Assembly: GCA_900314845.1 (NCBI GenBank)
Contig: OMWV01000049.1
Span: forward strand, 1-45,782
Direction of reading: 5' to 3'
DNA from: an uncultured Eubacteriales bacterium
GTDB taxonomy: Bacteria; Bacillota; Clostridia; Lachnospirales; Lachnospiraceae
Length of the DNA stretch: 45,782 nt
Positions 34,706 through 43,196 of the stretch are shown one piece after another. The notes below the pieces were generated by a model that had not been told where the DNA came from, searched no databases, and saw nothing but the letters and a program-made list of their open reading frames with translations. Each line of letters starts with the position of its first letter. Position 1 is the first letter of the stretch. The position numbers and the translations under genes were made by a program.

Positions 34706-35515
34706 CTAGATCTCTGCTCCCATGTTCTTCATGGCAGAGCAAAGGCATGAGGCAAATGTTTCCGGTTCGTCCCAGGCCAGATTGTGATAGCCCGGCACTC
34801 TGAGGTAAGAGGCGCCCAGCCGCCCGGCAGCTGCCGGAACATATTTTGAGAAAAGTCCCTCGCTGTCCATGCTTCCCGAGGCCATCGTACAGGGCATGGC
34901 CAATTCGATCTTTTCGTGATCTACCCCGTACCTCAGGAATTCATCCATCTCGTGGTACAAAAATATCTTATAATTTTCCAGATTCCTGGCTTCCTGCTCC
35001 AGAGTGACCGGCTCGGCCTTCCTGTCCCGGCCTCCCATGGCATGGATGAGGATGACCATGGCCTTTGTGATCCTGCCCTTATCCGCTGCCTCGTGCAGCT
35101 GCAAAAGGGTCTGATCGTAAACGGCCTGGATCTGCTCATCTGCCGCAAAGGGCGTCTCGTGCAGGAAAAGCCTTCTCACCCTGTCCGGACAGGTCCTGGC
35201 AAGCTCAAGGGCTACGATCCCCCCGGCGCTGCAGGCCGCCACATCGGCGGATCCCGCACCCGCCCGGTTCAGAATGGCCGCCGCGTCAAGAGCCTGCTGA
35301 TGGGCCGTATAGGAGGCGTCCTCCCCGGCTATGCTGGCGGAATGCCCTCTTCTGTCGTAGCTGATCACCCGGTAGGAATCTTTTAAGATCTCTGCGGTCT
35401 TTCTGAAAAAGCTGCCATCCGTTGCCACCCCGTGCATGATCAGAAGAATAGGTCCATCCCCCATCGTGTCATACACATGCAGGCGGCAGTCTCTGCTCTC
35501 AACTGTATATTCCAT
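34706..35515 (-). CDS. Alpha/beta hydrolase (possible acyl transfer/thioesterase)
   Basis: A 269-residue alpha/beta hydrolase. The oxyanion region is MHGVATDGSFF near residues 29-39, the nucleophile elbow ACSAGGIV near 93-100 (Ser in C-S-A-G), and the probable catalytic His in GYHNLAWDEPE near 243-253. It starts three nt after luxC-like stop. In lux operons LuxD, also an alpha/beta hydrolase, releases acyl groups from ACP for the LuxE-LuxC reductase; the same role is plausible here from position and fold, but sequence similarity to LuxD itself is not evident. It ends with TAG, which shows that TAG is used as stop here. Confidence 0.85.
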   Translation of the reverse strand: MEYTVESRDCRLHVYDTMGDGPILLIMHGVATDGSFFRKTAEILKDSYRVISYDRRGHSASIAGEDASYTAHQQALDAAAILNRAGAGSADVAACSAGGIVALELARTCPDRVRRLFLHETPFAADEQIQAVYDQTLLQLHEAADKGRITKAMVILIHAMGGRDRKAEPVTLEQEARNLENYKIFLYHEMDEFLRYGVDHEKIELAMPCTMASGSMDSEGLFSKYVPAAAGRLGASYLRVPGYHNLAWDEPETFASCLCSAMKNMGAEI

Positions 35516-35518
35516 CTC

Positions 35519-36754
35519 TTATCTTCCGCCTGTTATGGTCCTTGACATGGCATCGATCATGTCGATTCCATCCCAGGTGAGAGCAAAGTCAAGGGTGTGG
35601 CCGACAGGAACGATCCTGTCCACACCGCTCAGCCTGTGCTCCAGGACAAAGTCTGCGATCAGCTGCTCATCTACGCCGACCGTGCAGACGGTCTGGCAGG
35701 TCTTATCCAGCACGCTATCAAGGCCGGCAAGATCCTGACCCCGGCTTTCTATAAAAAGCCCGCCGGCAGCCGTATGTTCCCAGACCTGGGGGGACAGCTT
35801 CGGAATCTGAACCCGGACAAGACTTGTCCCTGCCCCGCTGATCTTTTGGGCTCCGCAGGCAGCCGCCAGAATAAGGGCGCTCTCAAGCTTTCTCACTGCA
35901 GTCTCGGCCGGGACCTGATAGCCCCGCTCCTTCAAAAGAGCCTCCATCTGACCCCAGAAAAGATCCCGGGCCTTTCTCGTATCCTCCTCAGATCCCATCC
36001 AGTAGACGATCCGCGGAGAAGAGCAGGCATTCTGGTCATTTAGATAGGTATCATTGTAAAATGCTTTCGCGACCAGATCCAGCTGGTCCGTGCCCAGCAC
36101 TTCCTTTGCCGAGATCACAGCTGCGGATGCTCTTGCCGCGAAGGGCAGATCCACCCCGCGAGCCGGCAGAAGAGATCTTTTTATGTCATTCACAGACTCA
36201 TCCGACCCCCAGAGCACTCTGGCATCGCTCATGGAGCAGAGCAAATCCGTGATCTCCTTTTCATGGCCGTAGCGGCAGAGTACGATTCTGGGCTTAAAGT
36301 CGGAAAATTCCGTATCCAGCAGTTCTTTAAGCTCCCCGCATATCAGGTCTTCCTGGACAGAAGTCTTTCTGGCCAGCCTCAGGATGACCGAACAGCCGGA
36401 CAGAAGGCCCGCGCTCATGGAAAATGCGAAGAGGTCGGGAATATTTGACGGGGTAAAATGGATGCAGACGCCTCTTCCCAGCCGTCTTCCCTTTCCCCGG
36501 CAGTATTTTCCCTTCATATTCTCAAGGGCAGCCCGCCTGCACCAGAAGGCAAAGGCAGCAACATCGGGCATGGCGTGAGCCCTTTTATTCTTCCTTAAGG
36601 CTCCGGAGAGAGCCGCAAGAAGTTCTATCGTCCGCTCCGCAAAAGGAGGGAGGGGCTTTTGCTCTGAGATGGCAGAGAGGATCTGCGCGTCTCCCACCAT
36701 ATAGCTGATCGGCAGGGAAGCAATGCTTTCAGGATCTGTCTTCATAAGTATCAC
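35519..36754 (-). CDS. LuxC-family acyl reductase
   Basis: A 411-residue member of the LuxC aldehyde-forming reductase family, which takes an acyl group onto a Cys and reduces it with NADPH. Seen are HFTPSNIPDLFAFSM near 99-113 (nucleotide-binding start), DQNACSSPRIVYW near 240-252 with candidate catalytic Cys244, and the C-terminal DRIVPVGHTLDFALTWDG near 379-396, typical of LuxC. The frame begins with GTG at 36754, four nt after GAGGGGG and overlapping the luxE-like stop by 26 nt; ATG at 36745 is the alternative. No luciferase (LuxA/LuxB) is in the window. The product aldehyde is unknown. Confidence 0.9.
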   Translation of the reverse strand: MILMKTDPESIASLPISYMVGDAQILSAISEQKPLPPFAERTIELLAALSGALRKNKRAHAMPDVAAFAFWCRRAALENMKGKYCRGKGRRLGRGVCIHFTPSNIPDLFAFSMSAGLLSGCSVILRLARKTSVQEDLICGELKELLDTEFSDFKPRIVLCRYGHEKEITDLLCSMSDARVLWGSDESVNDIKRSLLPARGVDLPFAARASAAVISAKEVLGTDQLDLVAKAFYNDTYLNDQNACSSPRIVYWMGSEEDTRKARDLFWGQMEALLKERGYQVPAETAVRKLESALILAAACGAQKISGAGTSLVRVQIPKLSPQVWEHTAAGGLFIESRGQDLAGLDSVLDKTCQTVCTVGVDEQLIADFVLEHRLSGVDRIVPVGHTLDFALTWDGIDMIDAMSRTITGGR

Positions 36755-37796
36755 TGCACCCCCTCAGCTCGGCGTTCTTTATCCGCCCGAACACTTCAAA
36801 ATAGGGACCCGGCCTTCCGCAGGGGCAGTCATCCACGCCCAGCAGTCTTCCCTGATCCTCCGTCAGCAGGATATGGCCCGGGTAGCTTTTGGGCAGGACG
36901 GACAGGACTTCTATGATGCCCGTCTCCCCGATATCGCATACAGAGAAATCTTCCGGCCTCCGGAAAATGATCCCGGAGTAATCAGAACAATGCAGATGGC
37001 CGCACTCACATTCAAAGTAGATGCTTCCGGTCTGTTCTGTCATCCCGTAGTAGTCCATGACCCTCTCAACGCCGCAGACATTCTTAAGCCGCCTTGCAAA
37101 CTCTTCCTTTGACACGGCCTGGTCGGCCAGCTTCTTCCAGCCGCCCCCGTGCAGGAGAACTGCCTTTGAGCAGTCAAGTTTTATCTGCCTCTCCTCCAGC
37201 TCCCTGCAGAAATACTTCCACACCATGAATGTGAAGCCGAAGATGAGGAACTTTTTATCCTTATATTTATCCAGGAAATCCTCCACCGCCTCCAGGTCAA
37301 GGCTCATATCGTCTTTCAGGGCGAATGTCCTGTGAGCGCCGAATATGGAGAAACCTAGGATCCCGGCCGTCCTTGCCGAATAATGATCCCGCTTTTTTAT
37401 CGTGGCCGGACAATCTATGACCAGGTAGGGCAGCCGGTTCTTCCCCAGAAAATCGCTTCCGATCCTGGTCAGGGCCACCTGCTGGTCTGTCCTTGTCTGG
37501 GCGTCCAGAATGATCTGAGACCTCTGCTGGCCGCTCGTCCCGGAGGATGTCACGGTCTTAAAGTCCTCGTCCCCCTCCAGGCTGGAGAGCCTCAGCTGCT
37601 TAAAAAGAGAAACAGGCAGATAGGGCAGCTGGCTGTAGTGGCTGACAGATCTCGTGTCACAACCCAGCGCGTCTGTCATCTTCCGATAGGCAGGGCAATG
37701 TTCCCGGTGGTAATCCGTAAGCTTTACGAGCTCGGATGTGAGATACCTGTCCTTTTCTTCTTTTCTCATCGAAAATGGAAATTCTCTGCCCGCCAT
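36729..37796 (-). CDS. LuxE-family acyl-protein synthetase
   Basis: A 355-residue adenylate-forming enzyme of the LuxE family; LuxE activates a carboxylate as acyl-AMP and passes it to its own Cys and then to LuxC. The phosphate loop TSSGTSG is near residues 83-89 and MDYYGMTEQTGSIYFEC near 242-258 is the A5-type motif. The ATG at 37796 lies behind AGGTGAT and is preferred over a GTG nine nt earlier that overlaps the ligase stop. Presence next to LuxC gives the two core subunits of a fatty-acid-reductase-like complex. Confidence 0.9.
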   Translation of the reverse strand: MAGREFPFSMRKEEKDRYLTSELVKLTDYHREHCPAYRKMTDALGCDTRSVSHYSQLPYLPVSLFKQLRLSSLEGDEDFKTVTSSGTSGQQRSQIILDAQTRTDQQVALTRIGSDFLGKNRLPYLVIDCPATIKKRDHYSARTAGILGFSIFGAHRTFALKDDMSLDLEAVEDFLDKYKDKKFLIFGFTFMVWKYFCRELEERQIKLDCSKAVLLHGGGWKKLADQAVSKEEFARRLKNVCGVERVMDYYGMTEQTGSIYFECECGHLHCSDYSGIIFRRPEDFSVCDIGETGIIEVLSVLPKSYPGHILLTEDQGRLLGVDDCPCGRPGPYFEVFGRIKNAELRGCSDTYEDRS

Positions 37797-37801
37797 GGAA
37801 A

Positions 37802-39226
37802 TCACCTGCTCTCTGCGTATTTATCAAATTCCTTATATAGGATCTTGCCGTATTCGTTTCTTGGTATCTTACTTATATAATAGGAAGAAAAAGCTCTCCT
37901 GCTCTGTCTGAGCTGATCGGACAGATAGGCCGCGCCGTCTCTGGCGGCCGCCTCGTCCGTAGAGTAGATCTTAAGATCATTGTCCTGGCCCGAGCAGAAA
38001 ATAACTGCCCCGGGAAACTTTTTCTTCAGTATGTTCTCGCATTCATCCAGGCTGACTCTGATTCCGAATATCTTGAGAAATCTCTTCTTCCTTCCCACAA
38101 TATAATAGTATCCGTCTTCATCCCTCCGGGCGATATCGCCCGTGAGAAGCCTGCCCTTGTTGTCATCGCCGCGGATCAGATCGCCGCGCTCATTTGCATA
38201 GCCCAGGGAAACATTAGGTCCGATGTAGACAAGCTCACCGCTTTTGCCCGCTTCTTCTATCACATTTCCATCAGGATCTATGATCTCAAATCTGCCTCCC
38301 GGTATGGGGATTCCCATGCTGCCCGGCTTCTTCAGGCAGTCCTCGGGGGGAAGGTAGGCCATCCTGGCTGTCGCCTCCGTCTGGCCGTACATAACGAAAA
38401 ATCTGCTTCCATTTTCCTTAGCCCACCTGGCAACTTTCATCTGCAGCTCAGGGGAGAGCTTGCCGCCCGCCTGCGTACAGGTGGTCAGAGAGGGAAGCTT
38501 TTTGTCAAATATGTGGATCCGATTGAGAATCTCGTAGGTAAAAGGGACTCCGCCGAAGCTGGTCGCCTTCTCTTTGGCGAAGAAATCCCAGAAAGGCTGC
38601 TGGACATAGGATACTGTCGTCATCAGGATACAGGCGCCCGCGATCAGGTGGCTGTTGATGATAGACAAGCCATAGGTATAATGCATGGGGAGGGTCGTGA
38701 TCGGCCGCTCCTTCTCATCGATGCCCAGATAATCCCTGATTGCCCCGGCGTTTGACTCCAGGTTTGTCCAGGAAAGGCGGACAAGCTTTGGATTGCCCGT
38801 GCTTCCCGATGTGGCCAGCAAGATGGCCAGGTCCGGGTTAAGATCTGTCTTATCGCAGCCTGTGACATAAAGACCGTATCCGCCCCTCTCGTAGATCTTC
38901 TCTGTAATAAAGGCCTGATAATCCCCTCTCATGTCCTCAGGGATCCAGAGGTAATAAGGTCTGTAGTGATCAAAGAGATTTTTAAACTGGTCCCGGGCCA
39001 GGCCGGCGTCCAGCAGGAGCGGAGCCGCCCCGCCGTCTGCCAGGCCCAGATAGCCCATGACGCTGCCCGGAACATTCCTGCACATGCAGAAAGAAAGACT
39101 TTTTACTTGTATGATATCTGCCATTTCTCTGACGCAGCCGGCAAGATCCCCGTAGCTGAAATCAGTCCCATCCGGCGCGCGAAGCGCACTCCTGCTCTGC
39201 TCTATCAGATCAATGCCAAAGATCAT
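37802..39226 (-). CDS. AMP-dependent acyl-ACP/CoA ligase
   Basis: A 474-residue ANL-superfamily ligase. P-loop LATSGSTGNPKLV near 137-149, MYGQTEATARM near 275-285, the hinge LLTGDIARRDEDGYYYIVGRKKRFLKIFG near 345-373, and the C-terminal lysine in NEYGKILYK. Next to an ACP gene with ATGA overlap, it most likely loads a carboxylic acid onto that ACP. The acid cannot be read from sequence. Its presence beside LuxE means the operon has two acyl-activating enzymes, unlike bacterial luciferase operons. Confidence 0.9.
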   Translation of the reverse strand: MIFGIDLIEQSRSALRAPDGTDFSYGDLAGCVREMADIIQVKSLSFCMCRNVPGSVMGYLGLADGGAAPLLLDAGLARDQFKNLFDHYRPYYLWIPEDMRGDYQAFITEKIYERGGYGLYVTGCDKTDLNPDLAILLATSGSTGNPKLVRLSWTNLESNAGAIRDYLGIDEKERPITTLPMHYTYGLSIINSHLIAGACILMTTVSYVQQPFWDFFAKEKATSFGGVPFTYEILNRIHIFDKKLPSLTTCTQAGGKLSPELQMKVARWAKENGSRFFVMYGQTEATARMAYLPPEDCLKKPGSMGIPIPGGRFEIIDPDGNVIEEAGKSGELVYIGPNVSLGYANERGDLIRGDDNKGRLLTGDIARRDEDGYYYIVGRKKRFLKIFGIRVSLDECENILKKKFPGAVIFCSGQDNDLKIYSTDEAAARDGAAYLSDQLRQSRRAFSSYYISKIPRNEYGKILYKEFDKYAESR

Positions 39227-39465
39227 ATATCAACACCCAGCCTTCTGAGGATCTCAATACCTGTTGAATATTTGCTGAAAGATGTTATGTCAAGTGTCTC
39301 GAACATGACACAGAATTTCTCCTCTATCGCTGCTACCATATCTACGTGGGTAACAGAATCCCACTTGGGATAACGGTTGTAGATGAGCACGTCGTCGTTG
39401 AGCTCGTCGTCGCTGCATCCCAGATAATCCTTAATGATCTTGTTGTACTTCTCTAAATTAGTCAT
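39223..39465 (-). CDS. Acyl carrier protein, specialised
   Basis: An 80-residue carrier protein. The phosphopantetheine site is the Ser of KWDSVTHVDMV near residues 35-45, where housekeeping ACPs read DSLDxVEL. The following helix (AAIEEKFCVMFE) and the LTSFSKYSTG-like end fit the PCP/ACP fold. AGAGGAATAGGATT precedes the ATG. It is the first gene of the five- or six-gene operon and overlaps the ligase start. Confidence 0.9.
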   Translation of the reverse strand: MTNLEKYNKIIKDYLGCSDDELNDDVLIYNRYPKWDSVTHVDMVAAIEEKFCVMFETLDITSFSKYSTGIEILRRLGVDI

Positions 39466-39520
39466 AATCCTATTCCTCTTTTACATAGTATATGTGCACC
39501 TGCTGCACACGTGTCCTTAG

Positions 39521-39545
39521 ATTTTAGCGATTGCAAAAATGCAAT
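39521..39545 (-). promoter_or_regulatory. ACP operon promoter core with TTGCA palindrome
   Basis: The perfect palindrome ATTGCA-AAAA-TGCAAT (39530-39545) lies immediately upstream of a -10-like TAAAAT (39521-39526, minus strand). No good -35 hexamer is seen 17 nt upstream. The remaining leader to the ACP start holds GTGCA-CCTGC-TGCAC near 39494-39508. The palindrome matches the words near the regulator and the dehydratase genes. Confidence 0.6.
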
Positions 39546-39650
39546 ATCGAAATTAGTTACCATGATATTCCAAATGCCGGAAATATGCAAGTAACAGTTT
39601 CCCAAAAACGGAAAATATTTCCATTTTATTTTTCGTTTTTCCAAAAATAT

Positions 39651-39678
39651 ATCCCCCGTCCGAAAACGGGCGGGGGAT
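39651..39678 (-). terminator. Terminator of the 4-hydroxybutyrate operon
   Basis: 12-bp stem ATCCCCCGCCCG / CGGACGGGGGAT with one G-U pair and loop TTTT, then ATATTTTTGG on the minus strand, 17 nt after the permease stop. It isolates the ACP operon from read-through. Confidence 0.85.
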
Positions 39679-39694
39679 CAACACAAAGCAGTTA

Positions 39695-41098
39695 TCAGCC
39701 GAGAGCATTCTCTTCTTCAGCAGTGATCTTCTCAACCTCAGGTGACCACATATGTGCCTGAGTTGTATCGCCCTTGAAGAAATCCTTTCCATAGCAGATG
39801 AGTGAGAGGACGATGCCTACGAGAAGTCCCCAAGCGGAACTCTGGCATACGATAACACCCGCTATACATCCGGCAATACCCAGATCCTTAAAGGACTTGG
39901 CCTGCGTAACGCCGACACGGCAGGAAACGAAGCCCTGAACGATCATCGTGAGTGCCATAGCGACATTCATGATAGGAGTAACGATGGCAACGATAGGTCC
40001 GATCCAGTATCCGGTAAATGTTCCCCAGCGGAAGGCAGCAGCACCGCCGTACATAGAAGGCATTGCCTCTTTACCTTTCTTATAACGCTCGCAGATAACA
40101 ACCTGCATAGCTGCCCAGAGAGGTCCGCACATGCAGATATCAGGGGAGATGATCGACATGATGAAGTTACGGAAACCGAAGATCAGATGAGCACGGTTAG
40201 GGTTGTAGTCAACGTTCTCGTCGCCGCCTCTTACACGGACGGAGTCATTGATGAGTGACTTAGACTGAACGACATCACCGAAAAGAACGATGTAAATGGA
40301 GATTACAGTCGGGAATGATGATGCGAACATATGAGCCGGCGGCCAGCCGATAGCGCCGAATCCGGTCCAGTCTGACCAGAGACCGATGAAATCGGGCTTT
40401 GAGAATACAGACTCGAATACGGGAGCTGCTGTCTCACCGGTGATGGGTCCAAGGATGCAGGCGATCAGGACTGCAGGCAGGATACCCAGGTTAGCAACTG
40501 TATGCCAGAAGTGGCTGCGCTCGGACATTCTTGCGAACTGATTTGAGAAAAGCAGATAGCAGGCAATAACGAGGCAGATCAGTGTTGTAATAGGTGCGGA
40601 GTAGAACTTTCCTTCAGCCTTGAATACAGACATAACTGCGGCGATACCTGCGCCGAGGATAACGCCTGACTTAACGGCTGCGGGGATCAGTTTGATCAGT
40701 CTTCCTGCAAGACCTGTGATACCAAGGATGATACAGAAGATACCAAGCTCCATCTCGAAGGCGATGAGGCCCTGTACTCTCTGAGGTCCTTCAGGGAACG
40801 ACAGACAGTAAGCTTCAAGCAGCGGTATGGCCGGTGTGATCCATCCGGGAACAACCGGGTCGCCGAGCAGTGTGTGAAGCAGGTAGCCGGCACCATTGAT
40901 AACAACGATAGCCAGAGCAACATGATACGGCATGTTCAGATCGGCCTGCAGAAGTGAAATAGCTGACAGGCAGACAGCACACATCAGGAGACCCTGAATG
41001 TACTCAGGAGCCTCAAAACGATAGTGGATGAAAGGCAGACGTACTTTAAAAGGTCCGACTTTCCAATGCTTACATTCAAAAGCTTGTTCCTGTGGCAT
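39695..41098 (-). CDS. NCS2/SulP-like permease, candidate 4-hydroxybutyrate importer
   Basis: A 467-residue membrane protein with about 12-14 hydrophobic helices. It has weak resemblance to nucleobase/anion (NCS2, SulP) permeases: the Pro/Gly-rich PVVPGWITPAIPLLEAY near 92-108, GAGIAAVMSVFKAEG near 158-172, and a conserved-looking GFRNFIMSIISPDICMCGPLWAAMQ near 306-330. I cannot place it in a characterised substrate group. It is the last gene of the operon with the CoA-transferase and dehydratase for 4-hydroxybutyrate, and no gene in the operon makes that compound, so import of 4-hydroxybutyrate or a related short hydroxyacid is the best inference. Confidence 0.75.
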   Translation of the reverse strand: MPQEQAFECKHWKVGPFKVRLPFIHYRFEAPEYIQGLLMCAVCLSAISLLQADLNMPYHVALAIVVINGAGYLLHTLLGDPVVPGWITPAIPLLEAYCLSFPEGPQRVQGLIAFEMELGIFCIILGITGLAGRLIKLIPAAVKSGVILGAGIAAVMSVFKAEGKFYSAPITTLICLVIACYLLFSNQFARMSERSHFWHTVANLGILPAVLIACILGPITGETAAPVFESVFSKPDFIGLWSDWTGFGAIGWPPAHMFASSFPTVISIYIVLFGDVVQSKSLINDSVRVRGGDENVDYNPNRAHLIFGFRNFIMSIISPDICMCGPLWAAMQVVICERYKKGKEAMPSMYGGAAAFRWGTFTGYWIGPIVAIVTPIMNVAMALTMIVQGFVSCRVGVTQAKSFKDLGIAGCIAGVIVCQSSAWGLLVGIVLSLICYGKDFFKGDTTQAHMWSPEVEKITAEEENALG

Positions 41099-41135
41099 AT
41101 TGATTTTCCTTTCTCTCTCTCATTAAGGAACACCC

Positions 41136-41156
41136 GCGGCCTCGGCCGGAGGCCGC
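41136..41156. promoter_or_regulatory. Intercistronic hairpin before permease gene
   Basis: An 8-bp perfect GC stem GCGGCCTC / GAGGCCGC with 5-nt loop, without a T run, in the 79-nt gap between the CoA-transferase and permease genes. It may stabilise or divide the operon mRNA. Confidence 0.5.
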
Positions 41157-41177
41157 AGATCATTTACAAGTTGCAAG

Positions 41178-42479
41178 TTACTCGTGGAAACGCCTCTTAT
41201 ACTCTTCCTGGAGCTCGTCTCTGAATTCGGGAGCAGCAATAGCGATCAGCTGTTTTGCCCTGTCTCTGAGTGTGCGTCCATGAAGCTGGGCGATACCATA
41301 CTCTGTTACAACATAGTCAACATCATTCCTGGATGTTGTTACAACGCCGCCGTGTGCCAGGAAAGGTACGATCCTTGATGCCTTGCCGTGAGCTGCTGTT
41401 GCAGGCATAGCCATGATAGCACGGCCGCCCTTGGACATATTAGCGCCTCTTACGAAGTCAACCTGGCCGCCTACACCAGAGATCTGCTTCGGTCCGATGC
41501 TCTCGGAGTTGACCTGACCCATAAGATCGACCTCTACGCAGGAGTTGATGGATACTACATTGTCGTTCTGGCAGATAACTCTGGGATTGTTGACAACATC
41601 AACAGGCTTGAGAGCTACCATGGGGTTGTCGTCTACGAAATCATAGAGACGCTTTGTTCCCATAAGGAAGTTTGCTACACAGATGCCCTTGTCGATCTGC
41701 TTGCAGGAGTTATCTACAACACCGGCCTCTATCAGTTCAACAACGCCGTCGGAGAACATCTCGGAGTGGATGCCCAGATGCTTCTTCTCTTTGAGGAAAA
41801 GGAGTGTAGCGTCGGGGATAGCACCGATTCCCAGCTGCAGGCAGTCGCCGTCTTTTACGAGCTGTGCTACATTCTCGCCGATCTTCCTCTGTACGTCGCC
41901 GATCTTTGCGGGCTGAAGCTCTATGAGATCAGAATCCTCCTCAACGATATAGTTGAGTTTGCTTACATGGATAAAGTTGTCGCCCAGAACTCTGGGATAT
42001 TTCTTGTTGATCTGAGCGATTACGAGTTTTGCGTTTTCAGCAGCAGCCTTTGTGTAATCGCAGGAAATTCCTAATGAGCAGTATCCGTGGCTGTCGGGCT
42101 CGCTTACCTGGATGAGAGCTACATCTACCGGCATAGCGCCGCTTCTGAAGAGCTCAGGTACTTCAGAGAAGAAGATGGTTGTAAAATCGCCTCTTCCGGA
42201 GTTAACAGCTTCTCTTGTGGATCCGCCAAGGAAAAGTCCATTGTGACGGAAATGCTCAGCCATCTCGGGCTTGCAGTAACCAGCCTTGCCCATGGCTACC
42301 ATGTGTACGATCTCTACATCCTTATATCCACACTTCTCAGCGTTCGCAACCATAGCGTCTGTCAGGACAACGGGCTCGCCGCAGGCATGAGCTACAACAA
42401 CTCTGTCCCCTGACTTTATGTGAGAAACTGCCTCATCAGCGCTAACAATGCGATCTGCGAATTCTTTTCTCCAGTCCAT
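41178..42479 (-). CDS. abfT: 4-hydroxybutyrate CoA-transferase
   Basis: A 433-residue family I CoA-transferase of the 4-hydroxybutyrate/acetyl-CoA type. The catalytic Glu is Glu240 in GIHSEMFSDG, matching Glu238 of the Clostridium aminobutyricum enzyme. LQLGIGAIPDA near 215-225 and ISGVGGQVDFVRGA near 344-357 bind CoA. The enzyme moves CoA from acetyl-CoA or butyryl-CoA to 4-hydroxybutyrate in the cytoplasm. GGAGGATTTTCATT precedes the ATG. It sits between the small Cys-rich protein and the permease. Confidence 0.93.
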   Translation of the reverse strand: MDWRKEFADRIVSADEAVSHIKSGDRVVVAHACGEPVVLTDAMVANAEKCGYKDVEIVHMVAMGKAGYCKPEMAEHFRHNGLFLGGSTREAVNSGRGDFTTIFFSEVPELFRSGAMPVDVALIQVSEPDSHGYCSLGISCDYTKAAAENAKLVIAQINKKYPRVLGDNFIHVSKLNYIVEEDSDLIELQPAKIGDVQRKIGENVAQLVKDGDCLQLGIGAIPDATLLFLKEKKHLGIHSEMFSDGVVELIEAGVVDNSCKQIDKGICVANFLMGTKRLYDFVDDNPMVALKPVDVVNNPRVICQNDNVVSINSCVEVDLMGQVNSESIGPKQISGVGGQVDFVRGANMSKGGRAIMAMPATAAHGKASRIVPFLAHGGVVTTSRNDVDYVVTEYGIAQLHGRTLRDRAKQLIAIAAPEFRDELQEEYKRRFHE

Positions 42480-42496
42480 AATGAAAATCCTCCTTC

Positions 42497-42781
42497 TTAT
42501 GAACTTTGTTCAGCTAAGTTCTTATCTATATTTTTCAGAAATTCTGTCAGTCTTCCATACGCGGATTCGCTCCAGATCACGAATCTTCCGTATGTCCCGT
42601 ATGAATCAGACAAGTCCGTGCAGGCTGATGGGCATCCGCAGAGGACGACCATAGCGTCCGCATCGGCGTTTGCTTCCGATATGAATGACATTTCCGAAAA
42701 GCTGCTCTTCATCCTTCCGACCATGGCTTCACGGTCGTACCGCGGATTGCAGCCGCCGCAGTACTTGATATTAACTGTCAT
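42497..42781 (-). CDS. Small Cys-rich protein (CGGCNPRYDR)
   Basis: A 94-residue soluble protein with an N-terminal CGGCNPRYDR motif (residues 8-17) and a second cysteine group CGCPSAC near 48-54. Such spacing suits an Fe-S cluster or zinc. Proteins starting with this CGGCNPRYDR motif are known as uncharacterised clostridial proteins. It starts two nt after the NifU-like stop and 17 nt before the CoA-transferase, so it is firmly in the operon; a role in cluster assembly or electron supply for the Fe-S dehydratase is a guess. Confidence 0.75.
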   Translation of the reverse strand: MTVNIKYCGGCNPRYDREAMVGRMKSSFSEMSFISEANADADAMVVLCGCPSACTDLSDSYGTYGRFVIWSESAYGRLTEFLKNIDKNLAEQSS

Positions 42782-42783
42782 AT

Positions 42784-43086
42784 TTATAAACCAGCCTGAT
42801 GCCTCTGACGGATCAGTTCGCGGGCTTCATCTATCAGGCTGTCGCTGACACCTGTAACCATTATGACTTCCTTGAGATCGGGAAAGACCTGTGTCAGCTC
42901 TGAACTTACGATCTCTTCGATGTCTACCTGAGCGGAAGGGCAGCCCGCACAGGCGCCAACCATGCGCACGTACAGCTTCCTGTCTTCCAGTTTCTCTACT
43001 TTGACATCACCCGAATGAAGGGCAAGGTTCGGACGAACCTTCTCATCCAGGACCTTCTCGATATTCTCTACAGTAACTCTTTTCAT
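42784..43086 (-). CDS. NifU C-terminal-like Fe-S scaffold
   Basis: A 100-residue NifU-domain protein. The scaffold cysteines are in VGACAGCPSAQVDIEEIV near residues 43-60 (CxxC), as in NfuA/NifU C-terminal domains that hold and pass on [4Fe-4S] clusters. Its place directly after the gene for a [4Fe-4S]-FAD dehydratase suggests dedicated cluster delivery to that enzyme. The start ATG at 43086 follows GGAGGGATGGTAA. Confidence 0.88.
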   Translation of the reverse strand: MKRVTVENIEKVLDEKVRPNLALHSGDVKVEKLEDRKLYVRMVGACAGCPSAQVDIEEIVSSELTQVFPDLKEVIMVTGVSDSLIDEARELIRQRHQAGL

Positions 43087-43142
43087 TTACCATCCCTCCA
43101 CGCGGAAATTTAAGTTTTCAGGTTTTAGTGTTTTTAGCAGCC

Positions 43143-43168
43143 TCCCTGCCGCACCGCAGCGGCAGGGA
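43143..43168. promoter_or_regulatory. Intercistronic hairpin after dehydratase gene
   Basis: A perfect 10-bp stem TCCCTGCCGC / GCGGCAGGGA with a 6-nt loop and no T run, in the 110-nt gap between the dehydratase and NifU-like genes. It could protect the upstream mRNA from 3' exonucleases and set a higher dose of the dehydratase. Confidence 0.5.
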
Positions 43169-43196
43169 TATGACTGTAAATCTAAGGATAGGATTA

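Noticed and set aside
32615-39465. Bioluminescence operon
   Set aside because: LuxC and LuxE homologues are present but no luciferase subunits; luxE-luxC modules also serve other acyl reductions.
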